Shown here: piece by piece, positions 53,161-62,843 of the stretch
Position numbering within the stretch: position 1 is the stretch's first letter
Layout: each line of letters begins with the position of its first letter
Assembly (NCBI RefSeq): GCF_030020805.1
Contig: NZ_CP125098.1
Span: 324,001 to 388,000, forward strand
Direction of reading: 5' to 3'
Length of the DNA stretch: 64,000 nt
DNA from: Paenibacillus sp. RC67
GTDB lineage: Bacteria > Bacillota > Bacilli > Paenibacillales > NBRC-103111
Notes under the pieces: model-generated
The model's database searches: none
Told to the model about the DNA's origin: nothing
What the model saw: the letters and a program-made list of their open reading frames with translations, nothing else
Translations under genes and position numbers: made by a program

Positions 53161-55083
53161 TTACTTCGCTTCCGGTGCCTTTGCGATGTTCTGTACCGCG
53201 TTATCGCCTAAGCGTTCTTTAAGTTGCTGCAAATACAGACTGCGCGGCTCCACATGCTGGCCGTACCGATCCCAGAAGCCGTCCTGACGGGGACGCAGGT
53301 CGTGCTGGTTCGGAAGAAACGGACGCTCTTGCTTTCCAATGTGGCCGATAGCGTAATTTTGAGCTGTGGGTGGCTGCTGTACCGTCAGAACACCTTCCGT
53401 ATTCCACGTTACATAGTTGGCTCCGGCCCAGCCATGGCCGCTTCCCATCCATCCACGGTCACGGATGTAAATGGGTGAGCTAACGTTATCGTACAAGCCA
53501 CCGACAGACCAACGGTGATGAGGCTCGCTGGCATTGAAGTCAATTCGCGACTCGCTGTCCAGGAACACGTTTGGTCCGGACACCTTGGCATCGAAGACGA
53601 AGGCATGGCGGGCTGTCTCGGTGTCGCAGCGCTGTATGAGCGACAGCTGTCCTGTCACATGGAAGCAGTACCGGCGTCCGCCAGTAATGATGCTGACCAT
53701 GTCGCGGACCGTACAGTCTTGGACGGTCACCCATTTGGCGTAGCGGTCTATGGTTACAAGAGAGTGTTCCAAATGATAACCGGTCACATCGCGAATCCAA
53801 GCGTTTTTGACAAAGTTCAGCGTGACGAAGTTCACGATATGAGATTCGTCTGCACAATAAGTCGTATTGCCGGGCCTTGCATCCACTTGCGTGTCCGTTA
53901 TTTCCGGATCAAAATCAGAGTCGATCCTTAAGTTCTCAAGACCTACCTGTTCGATTCGCCCCTTATCGTCATAAGGGAATAGTCTCCCTCCACCCCAGCG
54001 GGCTTCAATTGCGTTCGTAATCGGAGCATCGATAGTGACGACATTTCCCTCAATGCCCTTGATGACACGGTCGAATAGGAGCTCGAACGGTGCCCACTGC
54101 TTCGTACCGCCAGCATTCGGTCGAGGTGTGATCGTATCCATATCAATTGCGCTGATCCAATCAGCGTTGCCGTATCGAAGGACGGCGATAGTATCGCCTA
54201 CCGAGAAGCCACTGGCATCGGCGACGTGAAAGGTTCTTGAGCCGGAAGGGACATACAGATCCGTGATGTCCGTGCCTTTCTCTTCCATAAGATTAGGAGT
54301 GCTGCCAAGCACCTGAAGCAGATCCCGCTTGATTGCGCCGGTACCATGAAGAATGGTCCCGTCTTCGCCTTGTCCTTCACCACGAAGCACGACGCCACTC
54401 TCGCGTATGTACAAAGTGCCTGCGATCCGATAGGTACCTCTCTGCAGCAGCAGCGCACCGCGTAAGCCATCTTTGCCGATCGGCATACAGGATAATTCGT
54501 CAATAGCTTGTTGAATGCGAGCCGTATCGTCGCCCTCAGCTGAAGCGGGACTCAGAACCAAACGAACTTGTGCATCAGGTATTGGAACGCCGCCACCCAT
54601 ATAACCACAATTGGAAAAGTCGGCTATTCGATTCCCTTTATAATCAGGGACATAAGTCATGCAGCCGTTCACATCCAGAAAGGCAATCTGGCTTTGTTCG
54701 GGGGACAGACTGTCCTTATCCATCACCATAAAGGTGAAGCAGTCATATAACGAAGCAGCTTCGGTCGTATGGAGCCGAATGCGGATTTCATACAGACCAT
54801 CAGCAAGCTGTGCAGCATGCAATACAATAAGCTGTTCATCTCCTGCTGCAATCGAGGTCTCGGATACGGAGTCCAATATTCGGGAATTCGACGAGCTGAC
54901 CAGCTCAACAGTCAACTGAATATCAGCATGTGCTTGAACTCGTACTGCAGGTGGCTGGGAGCCTGACGGAAGCACCGCTGGTTGGCCGATCTGCTGCGTG
55001 AGGGTCGTGTGTTCCAATGTCCAATCTGCGATTCCGGGTGCGGCTACATCTGCATGGAATGATGGGTTGGCTTCGTTAACCAT
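53161..55083 (-). CDS. Right-handed beta-helix protein, pectate-lyase-superfamily-like
   Basis: The protein has 640 residues. The N-terminus (20-130) is an Ig-like beta-domain (VQAHADIQLTVELVSSSNS). From about 190 the pectate-lyase-3 signature appears (DDTARIQQAIDELSCMPIGK, LLLQRGTYRIAGTLYIRESG, VVLRGEGQGEDGTILHGTG). Parallel beta-helix coils follow (VTIDRYAKWVTVQDCTVRDM, HAFVFDAKVSGPNVFLDSES). There is no signal peptide, so an intracellular polysaccharide-degrading role is likely. Catalytic residues cannot be assigned without an alignment. It is the last gene of the importer/two-component operon, which fits breakdown of imported pectin- or rhamnogalacturonan-type fragments. The exact lyase or hydrolase activity is unknown. 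Confidence 0.75.
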   Translation of the reverse strand: MVNEANPSFHADVAAPGIADWTLEHTTLTQQIGQPAVLPSGSQPPAVRVQAHADIQLTVELVSSSNSRILDSVSETSIAAGDEQLIVLHAAQLADGLYEIRIRLHTTEAASLYDCFTFMVMDKDSLSPEQSQIAFLDVNGCMTYVPDYKGNRIADFSNCGYMGGGVPIPDAQVRLVLSPASAEGDDTARIQQAIDELSCMPIGKDGLRGALLLQRGTYRIAGTLYIRESGVVLRGEGQGEDGTILHGTGAIKRDLLQVLGSTPNLMEEKGTDITDLYVPSGSRTFHVADASGFSVGDTIAVLRYGNADWISAIDMDTITPRPNAGGTKQWAPFELLFDRVIKGIEGNVVTIDAPITNAIEARWGGGRLFPYDDKGRIEQVGLENLRIDSDFDPEITDTQVDARPGNTTYCADESHIVNFVTLNFVKNAWIRDVTGYHLEHSLVTIDRYAKWVTVQDCTVRDMVSIITGGRRYCFHVTGQLSLIQRCDTETARHAFVFDAKVSGPNVFLDSESRIDFNASEPHHRWSVGGLYDNVSSPIYIRDRGWMGSGHGWAGANYVTWNTEGVLTVQQPPTAQNYAIGHIGKQERPFLPNQHDLRPRQDGFWDRYGQHVEPRSLYLQQLKERLGDNAVQNIAKAPEAK

Positions 55084-55128
55084 TCGTACACTTCCTTTTC
55101 ATCAAAATAATAAGATGTCAAAGCGGTC

Positions 55129-56961
55129 TTACAATGGGAACTGCATGTGAACAAAAGCTCCCCCTTGGGGGCTGTTGCCGATCTCGATGCCTGGGCCAGC
55201 TGCGTGATAACGCATCCTCAGCCGATATTGAATGTTCAAAAGCCCAATGCGCTGAAAATCGGTATAATCCGACTCGGCGTGAGCCAACTGATCGCGGAGA
55301 TCCTGCAAGCGCTGTTCGGTGAAGCCTGCCCCGTTGTCTGTAACGATTACTCCGAGGGTTCCCTGCTCCGTCCGCTGGACGACAATGCTTAAGCTAAGCT
55401 GCTTCACGTTCTTCTCAAAGCCGTGTCGTACAGCATTTTCGGCAATGGGTTGAAGGATGACCTTCAAGCAGGGGGTATCCAGACAAGCTTCATCGACCTG
55501 CAGTGTGTAATCGAAAGCATCGCCGTAACGGATTTGAATAATCTGCAAGTAACGCTTTAAATGCTGCACTTCATCCCGAACGGTAACATCCGTATGCCGG
55601 TAGTTGGCTGTATACCGAAACATATGGGCAAGCGATATCGTGATGCTTTCAATTTCATAGTGCCGAATTTGGGTAGCCATGGAATTAATAATTTCTAATG
55701 TATTATACAGGAAATGGGAATCGATTTGGGACTGTAGTGAAAAAAGTACCGCTTGCTGCTCCGCAAGCTTCGATTCGGACAATCGCTTAATATGCTGCTG
55801 AAGATCAGATAGCATCACGTTATAGGACTGGGCTAGTGTTGAAATTTCATCCTCGCCTTCAATCGTTATTGGAACGTCGATCTGCCCGCGGCCCGTCTGC
55901 TTCATGAACTGCTTCAGCTTGCTAATTCGACGGGTGATGGACGAGGAGACGAAGATGATAAATAGTACCGAAAGCACCATACAAATCGCTGCTGTGGAAA
56001 TAATGATCCGGCGAATATCGACGACGCTTCCTGCCACCTCGACATAAGGAATGACAATGACCGATTTCCAATCGGTACCCTCGATAGATTGATACACGAC
56101 AATCTCGTTGGAACCTGGAATAATAAAAGAACCTCCCGGTGTATCCTTCATTCGGCTTCGAATGGAATGATCCAACGGTGTCAACAGCTTATCCCGTTGC
56201 GGATGAGCAACAATGAGCCCGCTCGAATTGATGATGAAGCCAACACCGCTTTTTCCGATATTGATCTCGTTAAGGATGCTTTGCATCAAATCGGGCTTAA
56301 TATCGATTTTGATGTAGGTGACTCCATTAAAACCTACACGCTTCACGATGCTGACGATCGGCAGCCGCATTGGGTTTAATGCCGAATCTACGTAATTAGA
56401 AGTGATGTCGGACAAGTAAGTTACCTTCTGCATCGGATTGATCTGGTTGAACCAAGGCTCTTGGCCCATCGTATAACCGGGGCGAATCCCTGCATCCGTC
56501 GTGAAATACGCCTGATTGCCAGAAACATGGTACAGCATGACCGATAACAGCTCCGGATGCGTATTGGTGAACGGCTTAATATAGTCAGACTCCAGCACGT
56601 AGAAGGGAACGACCGACTCAGGCTTACGCCCGATACTGAGGTTACTCCAGGATTGAAGCTGCTCGCTCGATCCCAACGTAAAAAGGAACCGCTCGTATTC
56701 CTGCAAATAGCGAACCAGGTTCAAATTAGCCTGCTTTAAAATAAGGCTGCTGAACTGCATATCGTCCTGCTGAATTTTGCTCGAGGTTTCTCGCACCGTG
56801 AAGATGCCGATCAGGAGTAAGTTGGCAAAGACGACGAGAACGAAAATGGAGACCAGCTTCCATTTGAACGAGGTTTTCCACCTGGACCATAGAGGCTCCA
56901 AAAGGGAGATAGGGCGAGCCAAGCGAGCCTTGCAGGTCTTTTTAACCGTGTTCGTATCCAT
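55129..56961 (-). CDS. YesM-type sensor histidine kinase
   Basis: The protein has 610 residues. Two membrane helices flank a large extracellular Cache-like domain (about 65-300: DAGIRPGYTMGQEPWFNQIN). A HAMP domain follows, then the His_kinase domain with the phospho-acceptor His in SQIDSHFLYNTLEIINSMA, and a HATPase with AENAVRHGFEKN and VTDNGAGF. It belongs to the class that senses extracellular sugars together with AraC-type regulators. Its ATG overlaps the stop of the response-regulator gene by one base. It probably detects the substrate imported by the neighbouring ABC system. Confidence 0.93.
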   Translation of the reverse strand: MDTNTVKKTCKARLARPISLLEPLWSRWKTSFKWKLVSIFVLVVFANLLLIGIFTVRETSSKIQQDDMQFSSLILKQANLNLVRYLQEYERFLFTLGSSEQLQSWSNLSIGRKPESVVPFYVLESDYIKPFTNTHPELLSVMLYHVSGNQAYFTTDAGIRPGYTMGQEPWFNQINPMQKVTYLSDITSNYVDSALNPMRLPIVSIVKRVGFNGVTYIKIDIKPDLMQSILNEINIGKSGVGFIINSSGLIVAHPQRDKLLTPLDHSIRSRMKDTPGGSFIIPGSNEIVVYQSIEGTDWKSVIVIPYVEVAGSVVDIRRIIISTAAICMVLSVLFIIFVSSSITRRISKLKQFMKQTGRGQIDVPITIEGEDEISTLAQSYNVMLSDLQQHIKRLSESKLAEQQAVLFSLQSQIDSHFLYNTLEIINSMATQIRHYEIESITISLAHMFRYTANYRHTDVTVRDEVQHLKRYLQIIQIRYGDAFDYTLQVDEACLDTPCLKVILQPIAENAVRHGFEKNVKQLSLSIVVQRTEQGTLGVIVTDNGAGFTEQRLQDLRDQLAHAESDYTDFQRIGLLNIQYRLRMRYHAAGPGIEIGNSPQGGAFVHMQFPL

Positions 56962-58064
56962 TAAGCCTCAGCGACCATGCCCATTCGTTTTCGATACTCC
57001 TTAGGCGTAATGCCGCAAAAGTCCTTGAATATTTTAGCGAAATGCTCGCTGTTCTCGTAACCTACCTGATGGGCAACCTCGTATATTTTTTGCTGTTGAT
57101 CGAGCAGTAATCGCTTGGCGTTGTTCATGCGGACCTCCGTTAAAAACCCCAGAAGGGTCGAGCCTGTATGCTGCTTGAACAGAACGGCCAAATAAGACCG
57201 ACTGATCGGAATCAGGTCGGCCAGCTCCGATGCGTTGACCTTTTCGTAGAAATGCTGCTCTATGTAGGTCTTCACTTGCATGACGATCTTTGCGTATTCT
57301 GAGGGCTGATCTTTCTTGCTCTGCTCGATGAGTTGAAGCACACTTTGCTCAAGACGCATAACGGCAGCCAATCGAAAGTAAAATCGCTTGTCTTGGTGAG
57401 GCATACCACTTTTGACGTACCCTAATTGTTGGTCGGTAATGCTACACAGATCAGGGATCACAAGTCGGGCTTCTTTAGCGATCATATCAATCCAAGCCTC
57501 GGATAGCGGACTGAGCAGGTAGTAATCGCTTCCCGACCATTGTTCCATAGCAAGCAGCGTGTCCATTACCAAAAGCGGGTATTTATCTGACTGTTGGGTC
57601 CGAATCAGGTCTACCCACTTGGTCATAATTTCATGGGAATGATTCAATTGCTCGGCCAGTAATTTGTGGGCATGATCTGTCCGCTCTTTGCGCAGCTCGC
57701 TTTTAGCTGTTTCAAGCGCTTGTCGTAAGGCGCTCCGTTCGACCGGCTTCAGAATATAATCTGTTACATGAAGAGCGAGAGCGGATTTAGCATAGCTGAA
57801 ATCGTCATAACTGCTGACGATGATACATTTCATCCATGGATAGGACTGATTGATTTGGTTAATGAGCTCGAGGCCGTCCATCATAGGCATGCGAATATCG
57901 GTGATACAGATGTCCGCATAATGGGTCTCAAGCCACTTAAGCGCCTCCTCCCCGTCTGAGGCTTCCCCGCTGATTCTCAGCGTCTCCTCACCGCACTGTT
58001 CAATTTTAGCAATAAGTCCGGATCGGATAGGAAGCTCGTCTTCGACAACTAAGATGCGCAGCAT
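56961..58064 (-). CDS. YesN-type AraC-family response regulator
   Basis: The protein has 367 residues. The receiver domain starts with LVVEDELPIRSGL and has the phospho-acceptor Asp in DICITDIRMPMMDG and Lys in TDYILKPVER. The C-terminal AraC double helix-turn-helix (about 265-365) reads ADLIPISRSYLAVLFKQHTG and VGYENSEHFAKIFKDFCGIT. It is encoded directly before the YesM-type kinase and after the ABC permease genes, so it most likely activates the import/degradation operon in response to substrate. Confidence 0.93.
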   Translation of the reverse strand: MLRILVVEDELPIRSGLIAKIEQCGEETLRISGEASDGEEALKWLETHYADICITDIRMPMMDGLELINQINQSYPWMKCIIVSSYDDFSYAKSALALHVTDYILKPVERSALRQALETAKSELRKERTDHAHKLLAEQLNHSHEIMTKWVDLIRTQQSDKYPLLVMDTLLAMEQWSGSDYYLLSPLSEAWIDMIAKEARLVIPDLCSITDQQLGYVKSGMPHQDKRFYFRLAAVMRLEQSVLQLIEQSKKDQPSEYAKIVMQVKTYIEQHFYEKVNASELADLIPISRSYLAVLFKQHTGSTLLGFLTEVRMNNAKRLLLDQQQKIYEVAHQVGYENSEHFAKIFKDFCGITPKEYRKRMGMVAEA

Positions 58065-58182
58065 GCTGTCTCCTCACATTCAGTTAAGCTAGGAATTTTG
58101 TCATACCTTAGATCTTACAATGGGAAGTCGGTAAAGCTCAATAGGGTAAATTATTGTCCTATGTGTATATTTGTCTTGCCGG

Positions 58183-59079
58183 TCACCCTTTGATAGAACC
58201 GATCATAACGCCACGAACGAAATGTCTTTGGACGAACGGATACATAATCATCAGCGGTAAGCTGGAAAAAATAATGAGTGAATACTTCAACAGCTCGTTC
58301 AAATACAGCCGTTGATTCTGGTCAGCAATACTAGTTGTCAATGTATCGGAGGTATTCATCATTAAAATTTCCCGTAAATAGATTTGAAGGGGAAATAGGC
58401 TTTTATTATTCAAATAAATGAGAGGGCTAAAAAATTCATTCCAATGCTCTACCGCGTAGAACAACGTAATAACGGCAATAATCGCACCGGATACCGGCAG
58501 TACGATGCTGATAAGGAAGCGGAAGTTGCTGCAGCCGTCCATTTTGGCCGAGTCCAGCAGCTCATCAGGAATGTTCGACCGGAAAAAGGTCATCGTCATA
58601 ATCACATTGAACATGCTCATCGCATTAGGAATGAGCAGCGCCCAGCGGGTGTTCAGCATGCCCAGTTCTTTGACCAGCAAGTAGGAGGGGATAAGTCCGC
58701 CTGAGAAAATAAGTGTGAAGGCGAATACCATCATAATGAACTTACGTCCGGCAAAATCTTTACGAGACAGCGGATAGGCTGCCGCTATGGTCATAGCTAC
58801 GTTGATAAGGGTACCGACGACCATGTAGAAAATACTGTTGGAATATCCGATCCAGACTGCTTTGTATTCCACGACGGCCTTGTAGCCTTGCAGACCGAAA
58901 TCGACGGGATACAGCCATACTTTACCTGCAACGAGAGCCTCCGGCGAACTGAAGGAAGCGCTCAGCGTATACAGGATCGGATATAGCACCAGTAAGAAAA
59001 TTAGGAAAGTAAATGCGTAGTTGAACCAGTTGAACAGCTTGTCGCCGCCTGTTTCGCGAATTAATCGATTTTCAATCAT
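58183..59079 (-). CDS. Sugar ABC transporter permease (LplC-like)
   Basis: The protein has 298 residues and six helices. The EAA loop reads ELLDSAKMDGCSNFRFLISI then VLPVSG, and the C-terminus FVQRHFVRGVMIGSIKG is the standard end of LplC-type permeases. GGAGGG precedes the ATG. It pairs with the following LplB-like subunit in one membrane channel. Confidence 0.93.
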   Translation of the reverse strand: MIENRLIRETGGDKLFNWFNYAFTFLIFLLVLYPILYTLSASFSSPEALVAGKVWLYPVDFGLQGYKAVVEYKAVWIGYSNSIFYMVVGTLINVAMTIAAAYPLSRKDFAGRKFIMMVFAFTLIFSGGLIPSYLLVKELGMLNTRWALLIPNAMSMFNVIMTMTFFRSNIPDELLDSAKMDGCSNFRFLISIVLPVSGAIIAVITLFYAVEHWNEFFSPLIYLNNKSLFPLQIYLREILMMNTSDTLTTSIADQNQRLYLNELLKYSLIIFSSLPLMIMYPFVQRHFVRGVMIGSIKG

Positions 59080-59103
59080 GTATCAGCCCTCCGTGGATGA
59101 TAA

Positions 59104-60021
59104 TTACCATAAGCTTGTATCGTTCACTTTTTTGGCGATTCGGTTGGCCGCAATAATCAGCACGAGACCGATTAACGATTTGAACAGGCCAATGGCCGTC
59201 GCATAAGAATAATTGGGCATCCCTGTAATGAACCCGGTCTTGTAAACGTACGTGTCGATGACCTCGGAAGCGTCCACGTTCATTGGATTTTGCAGCAGCA
59301 GCACCTTCTGGAAGCCGACGGTCATGATTTTACCGAACTCAAGAATCAAGAGCATGACAATGGTCGGCAAAATGCCAGGAATGTCAATGTGACGAATGCG
59401 CTGCATTTTGCTGGCGCCATCTACAATAGCCGCCTCATGAAGCTGTGGATCAACGGAAGAAAGGGCGGCCAGATAAATAATCGAGCCCCAGCCAATATTT
59501 TGCCAGACACCGGACCAGACGTAGAGTGATTTGAAATAAGCGGGCTCACCAAGCACATTGATCTTATGTCCGACGACAAACTCAATAAGTCTGGACAGGA
59601 CGCCTGTCATGGGGGAGAACAGCTGCATGACAATGCCGACCAGCACGACCACGGAGATAAAGTGGGGAGCATAGGTGACGAGCTGTACGGCTCTTTTATA
59701 CCGCTCGCGTCGAATATAGTTAAGGCACAAGGCCAAGACGATGGGAGCCGGGAAGCCAATTAACAGGTTGTACAGGTTAATGAGCAGCGTATTTCGGATG
59801 ACCAGCTTGAAATCATAGGAGTTGAAAAAGCGCTGGAAATGATCAAAGCCGATCCAGGGGCTTCCCCAAATGCCTTTCATGACACTGTAGTTTTTAAATG
59901 CAATTTGCAGGCCGAGCATAGGAACATAGTGAAACGTAATGACATAAGCGAACGGAATGAGAATCAGTGCGTAGAGCTGCCAGTTTTCTAAAATTTGTTT
60001 GCGTTTTGCCGAGATCATCAT
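59104..60021 (-). CDS. Sugar ABC transporter permease (LplB-like)
   Basis: The protein has 305 residues and six helices. LplB-type markers are FHYVPMLGLQIAFKNYSVMK, GIWGSPWIGFDHFQRFF and the EAA loop PQLHEAAIVDGASKMQRIRH. It starts with ATG-ATG behind AAAGGAAGG. It lies 24 nt upstream of the LplC-like gene and downstream of the binding lipoprotein gene. Confidence 0.93.
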   Translation of the reverse strand: MMISAKRKQILENWQLYALILIPFAYVITFHYVPMLGLQIAFKNYSVMKGIWGSPWIGFDHFQRFFNSYDFKLVIRNTLLINLYNLLIGFPAPIVLALCLNYIRRERYKRAVQLVTYAPHFISVVVLVGIVMQLFSPMTGVLSRLIEFVVGHKINVLGEPAYFKSLYVWSGVWQNIGWGSIIYLAALSSVDPQLHEAAIVDGASKMQRIRHIDIPGILPTIVMLLILEFGKIMTVGFQKVLLLQNPMNVDASEVIDTYVYKTGFITGMPNYSYATAIGLFKSLIGLVLIIAANRIAKKVNDTSLW

Positions 60022-60121
60022 AACCTTCCTTTCTTATCTGCGGATGAAAAGGGCGGACCCGGGCACCGCAGCAGCCTGTGCTGACGAAACCCGGGTCCTG
60101 CCGGTGCTCGCTCATGGAGTT

Positions 60122-61756
60122 TTATTTTTTCGTTTTGTCATAGTTGGATTGCAAAATTTGGAGATACTGCTGCAAGCCGGCATTGTCCAGCTCTTTCAAA
60201 TATTTATCCCAATCCTTGTCGATATCCAGATTGCCTGTAATGAACTTCAGCATGAACTGCTGTACCGTATTCTGGATGTTTTTGGTGACATCGCCGTATT
60301 TGGTTAAGTGGTCACCGGACATGAACATGAACGGAACGCGCTTGTCTGGAGCTGCATAAGGCTTATAGTATTTGTTTGTAATATCGAGAAGCTTCGCTTC
60401 CAGCTGGCTGTCCTTAGTTACAACACCGCCTTCTTGTACATCCCGCGCTGTAAATCTTGCTGCGGTTTGTCCCCAACGGATGTTGGTTTTCGTTCCGAAC
60501 GGTACAATCGGTTCTACCAGAGCCTGCTTGCCGTTCAAGCCCATCACGCCTTCGGCAGGACGCTTCCAGCCTGTGCCTTCTTTCCCCCAGCTGGAGGTCG
60601 TACCCTCTTGGATACCGACTCTTTCGTCATACAGCCAATCGAGCCAGCGGATGGCTGCAATCGGGTCCTTTGCGTCCTTCGTAATGACGAAGGCGCCTGG
60701 AATTGGAGCGAAGCCGCGATCGTAGCCGAAGCGCTCTCCGTTCGGACCTGCCAGAACAGGAACCGGGACATAATCCTTGTAACGGCCGCTAGGTCCGTTG
60801 TCTATCGTGAATTGTCCCCAGTAAAGCGCTGTTGCTGCTCCCAGCCTTGAGCCAGCGGGATCTTCCGCGAGCGCGGTGAGCGCTTTACGGTCTTGAATGA
60901 ATGATTCTGGCTGGAGGAGGCCTTCCTGCACCAATTTGCGCATATAGAGCAGGCCGTTCTTATAACCAGGCTTCGAGGCAGAGAATTCTACTTTGCCGTT
61001 GTTCAATTCAACATAATTGCCTTTTTCATAATAGACAAAAGATTGCATAAGGAACGCGTCAGGCTCATTGTTAGCTGCATTGGCTCCCGCTAGCGGTACG
61101 GCCTTCGGATCCATCTGTTTAAATGCTTTCAATACATTGTAAAATTCATCTGTCGTTGTAGGCACTTGGAGTCCGAGCTTGTCCAACCAGGCCTTATTGA
61201 TCCACATCTTCTTCGGCATCGTGGAGTGGACGACTTCTCCGACATTAGGAATGCCGTAGATGTTGCCGTCTTGAGCATACATGTATTGCTTGACGTAAGG
61301 CGCTTCCTCCATAACCTTCTTGATATGAGGAGCATATTTGTCGATCAGCTCATTCAGAGGCTGGAAGACCCCTTGAGAACCGAGGGCAACGAGCTGGCTA
61401 GCTGAAATTCCCGCGTTCATGAATACATCAGGCAAATCTCCGCCTGCGATCGTCACTTGAAGCTTCTCTTCCTTCGCCGACTGCGGAACAACGGTCCAGT
61501 CGACGTGAATATTCGTTTTATCCTCGTAAAATTTGGTGAAATCGTTCGTTGTTAAGTCCTCAATGTTCGGATCACCCACGACGTATACTTTCATCGTTTC
61601 TTTATTTTTTACAATCGGGAACGTTCCAGGTGCTGTAAGATTGTCGGTTGCGGCTTTGTTATCGGCGCCGCCTTTGCTGTCTCCGCCACAGCCGGTCAAA
61701 GCAGCGGTCATGCCGAGCGCAACCGCAAGCGATGCAGGAATGATTTTCTTATTCAA
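60122..61756 (-). CDS. Sugar ABC transporter substrate-binding lipoprotein (LplA-like)
   Basis: The protein has about 544 residues. A lipoprotein signal ends in AALTGCGGDS. It is an LplA-type large binding protein (VTIAGGDLPDVFMNAGISAS, YGIPNVGEVVHSTMPKKMWI, PNGERFGYDRGFAPIPGAFV). Members bind complex oligosaccharides such as rhamnogalacturonan or alginate-like fragments. The frame begins at an ATG at 61777, but the TTG at 61756 has GGGGGAG 7-8 nt upstream. The lipoprotein, LplB and LplC genes come first in the operon, then the regulators and the beta-helix enzyme. A cre-like site lies in front. No ATPase gene is present, so a shared MsmX-like ATPase is expected. Confidence 0.93.
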   Translation of the reverse strand: MNKKIIPASLAVALGMTAALTGCGGDSKGGADNKAATDNLTAPGTFPIVKNKETMKVYVVGDPNIEDLTTNDFTKFYEDKTNIHVDWTVVPQSAKEEKLQVTIAGGDLPDVFMNAGISASQLVALGSQGVFQPLNELIDKYAPHIKKVMEEAPYVKQYMYAQDGNIYGIPNVGEVVHSTMPKKMWINKAWLDKLGLQVPTTTDEFYNVLKAFKQMDPKAVPLAGANAANNEPDAFLMQSFVYYEKGNYVELNNGKVEFSASKPGYKNGLLYMRKLVQEGLLQPESFIQDRKALTALAEDPAGSRLGAATALYWGQFTIDNGPSGRYKDYVPVPVLAGPNGERFGYDRGFAPIPGAFVITKDAKDPIAAIRWLDWLYDERVGIQEGTTSSWGKEGTGWKRPAEGVMGLNGKQALVEPIVPFGTKTNIRWGQTAARFTARDVQEGGVVTKDSQLEAKLLDITNKYYKPYAAPDKRVPFMFMSGDHLTKYGDVTKNIQNTVQQFMLKFITGNLDIDKDWDKYLKELDNAGLQQYLQILQSNYDKTKK

Positions 61757-61812
61757 AGCAATTCTCCCCCTATACATACCAGTTTCATCTGTATAGGTTT
61801 ATTATGTTGGAC

Positions 61813-61826
61813 AGAAAGCGTCATCA
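61813..61826 (-). promoter_or_regulatory. Candidate cre (catabolite control) site
   Basis: AGAAAGCGTCATCA resembles the CcpA consensus TGWNANCGNTNWCA, with the AAAGCG core. It lies about 57-70 nt upstream of the lipoprotein start, so CcpA repression during growth on a better sugar is plausible. The match is imperfect. Confidence 0.4.
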
Positions 61827-61838
61827 CAATGAGGCGAT

Positions 61839-61910
61839 TGTCTAAAAACCATAGTGATTGTTTTAGATTCCAGTGGGGTATGCCCCTCAGGCCGCTATTG
61901 AAACCTGCGA
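61839..61910. repeat. Dispersed palindromic element, partial copy 3
   Basis: The sequence CCAGTGGGGTATGCCCCTCA followed by GGCCGCTATTGAAACCTGCG is nearly the reverse complement of the core of copy 4 (63561-63669). A half-end TTGTCTAAAAAC lies on the left. The other end is lost, so this is a decayed or half element between divergent genes. Confidence 0.6.
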
Positions 61911-62041
61911 GTTTAATTAAAATTAAAATGATAAATGAAAGTTAACTCATCGGTGAACCAACAGGGATTCCATGGATTTTTGAGGAATAGTTAGAGTAAA
62001 GATTTGCAAGTATCATGCAGCATAATGGAGGAGAGCAAAGG

Positions 62042-62773
62042 ATGACGACTCAATTCGCATTGGTTACAGGCGCGGATCGCGGAGTAGGATTAGGCTTGGT
62101 TCAAGAGCTTCTCGGACAGGGCTTCACTGTTTTTGCAGGAAGGTATGCAGCCTCGGAGGGGCCTCTGCAGCAGCTGAAAGACTTACATAAGAACAATCTT
62201 CATCTAGTGGATTTGGATATTTCTAATGCAGAGAGTGTTAGAGCGGCGGCGTCTTGGGTGGGAGAGTATACGGAGCGCATCGACCTTCTGATTAACAATG
62301 CAGGAATACTTGGTGATATTGAGGCAACCGTATTGGATGAGCTGGACTATGCGGAAATGCAGGAGGTGTTTAATGTCAATGCGTTGGGGACTTTGAGGGT
62401 AACGCAAGCTTTCCTGCCTATGCTGCTGCACAGCGAGCGTAAGCTGTTGGCCAATATTTCTTCTGAGGCGGGCAGCATCGGAAGCTGCACCCGTCATAAT
62501 TGGTACGCCTATTGCATGTCTAAAGCTGCGTTAAATATGCAGTCAGCACTCATCTACAATCAGTTCAAGAGCCAAGGTCTGAAGCTGCTTGTCCTGCATC
62601 CAGGGTATGTTCAGAGCTACATGCATGGGGAGCTAAATACGAAGGCATCTCTCACGGTAGAGCAGGCGGCTTCCAATATTGTACGTACTATTAATAATTA
62701 TGATTCCTATGAGCCGGTCGATGGTAAGCCGCCTTACATCCATACGGCAACCGGAGAACGATTGGTGTGGTAA
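62042..62773 (+). CDS. Short-chain dehydrogenase/reductase
   Basis: The protein has about 243 residues and a Rossmann fold. The cofactor motif is TGADRGVGLG, NAG is present in LLINNAGILG, and the catalytic Ser, Tyr and Lys are in NISSEAGSIG and WYAYCMSKAALNM. This is the classical SDR set, with NAD(P) as cofactor. The frame opens at 62015, but the ATG at 62042 has GGAGGAGAGCAAAGG upstream. It is followed by a ThuA-like gene 70 nt later on the same strand. The substrate is unknown. Confidence 0.9.
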   Translation: MTTQFALVTGADRGVGLGLVQELLGQGFTVFAGRYAASEGPLQQLKDLHKNNLHLVDLDISNAESVRAAASWVGEYTERIDLLINNAGILGDIEATVLDELDYAEMQEVFNVNALGTLRVTQAFLPMLLHSERKLLANISSEAGSIGSCTRHNWYAYCMSKAALNMQSALIYNQFKSQGLKLLVLHPGYVQSYMHGELNTKASLTVEQAASNIVRTINNYDSYEPVDGKPPYIHTATGERLVW

Positions 62774-62843
62774 TGGTTTCAACCTGGTTCCCGCAAGCTG
62801 GATTAGTAAAGAAACTCATGATAAGGGAGGGGCATCAATCCAC

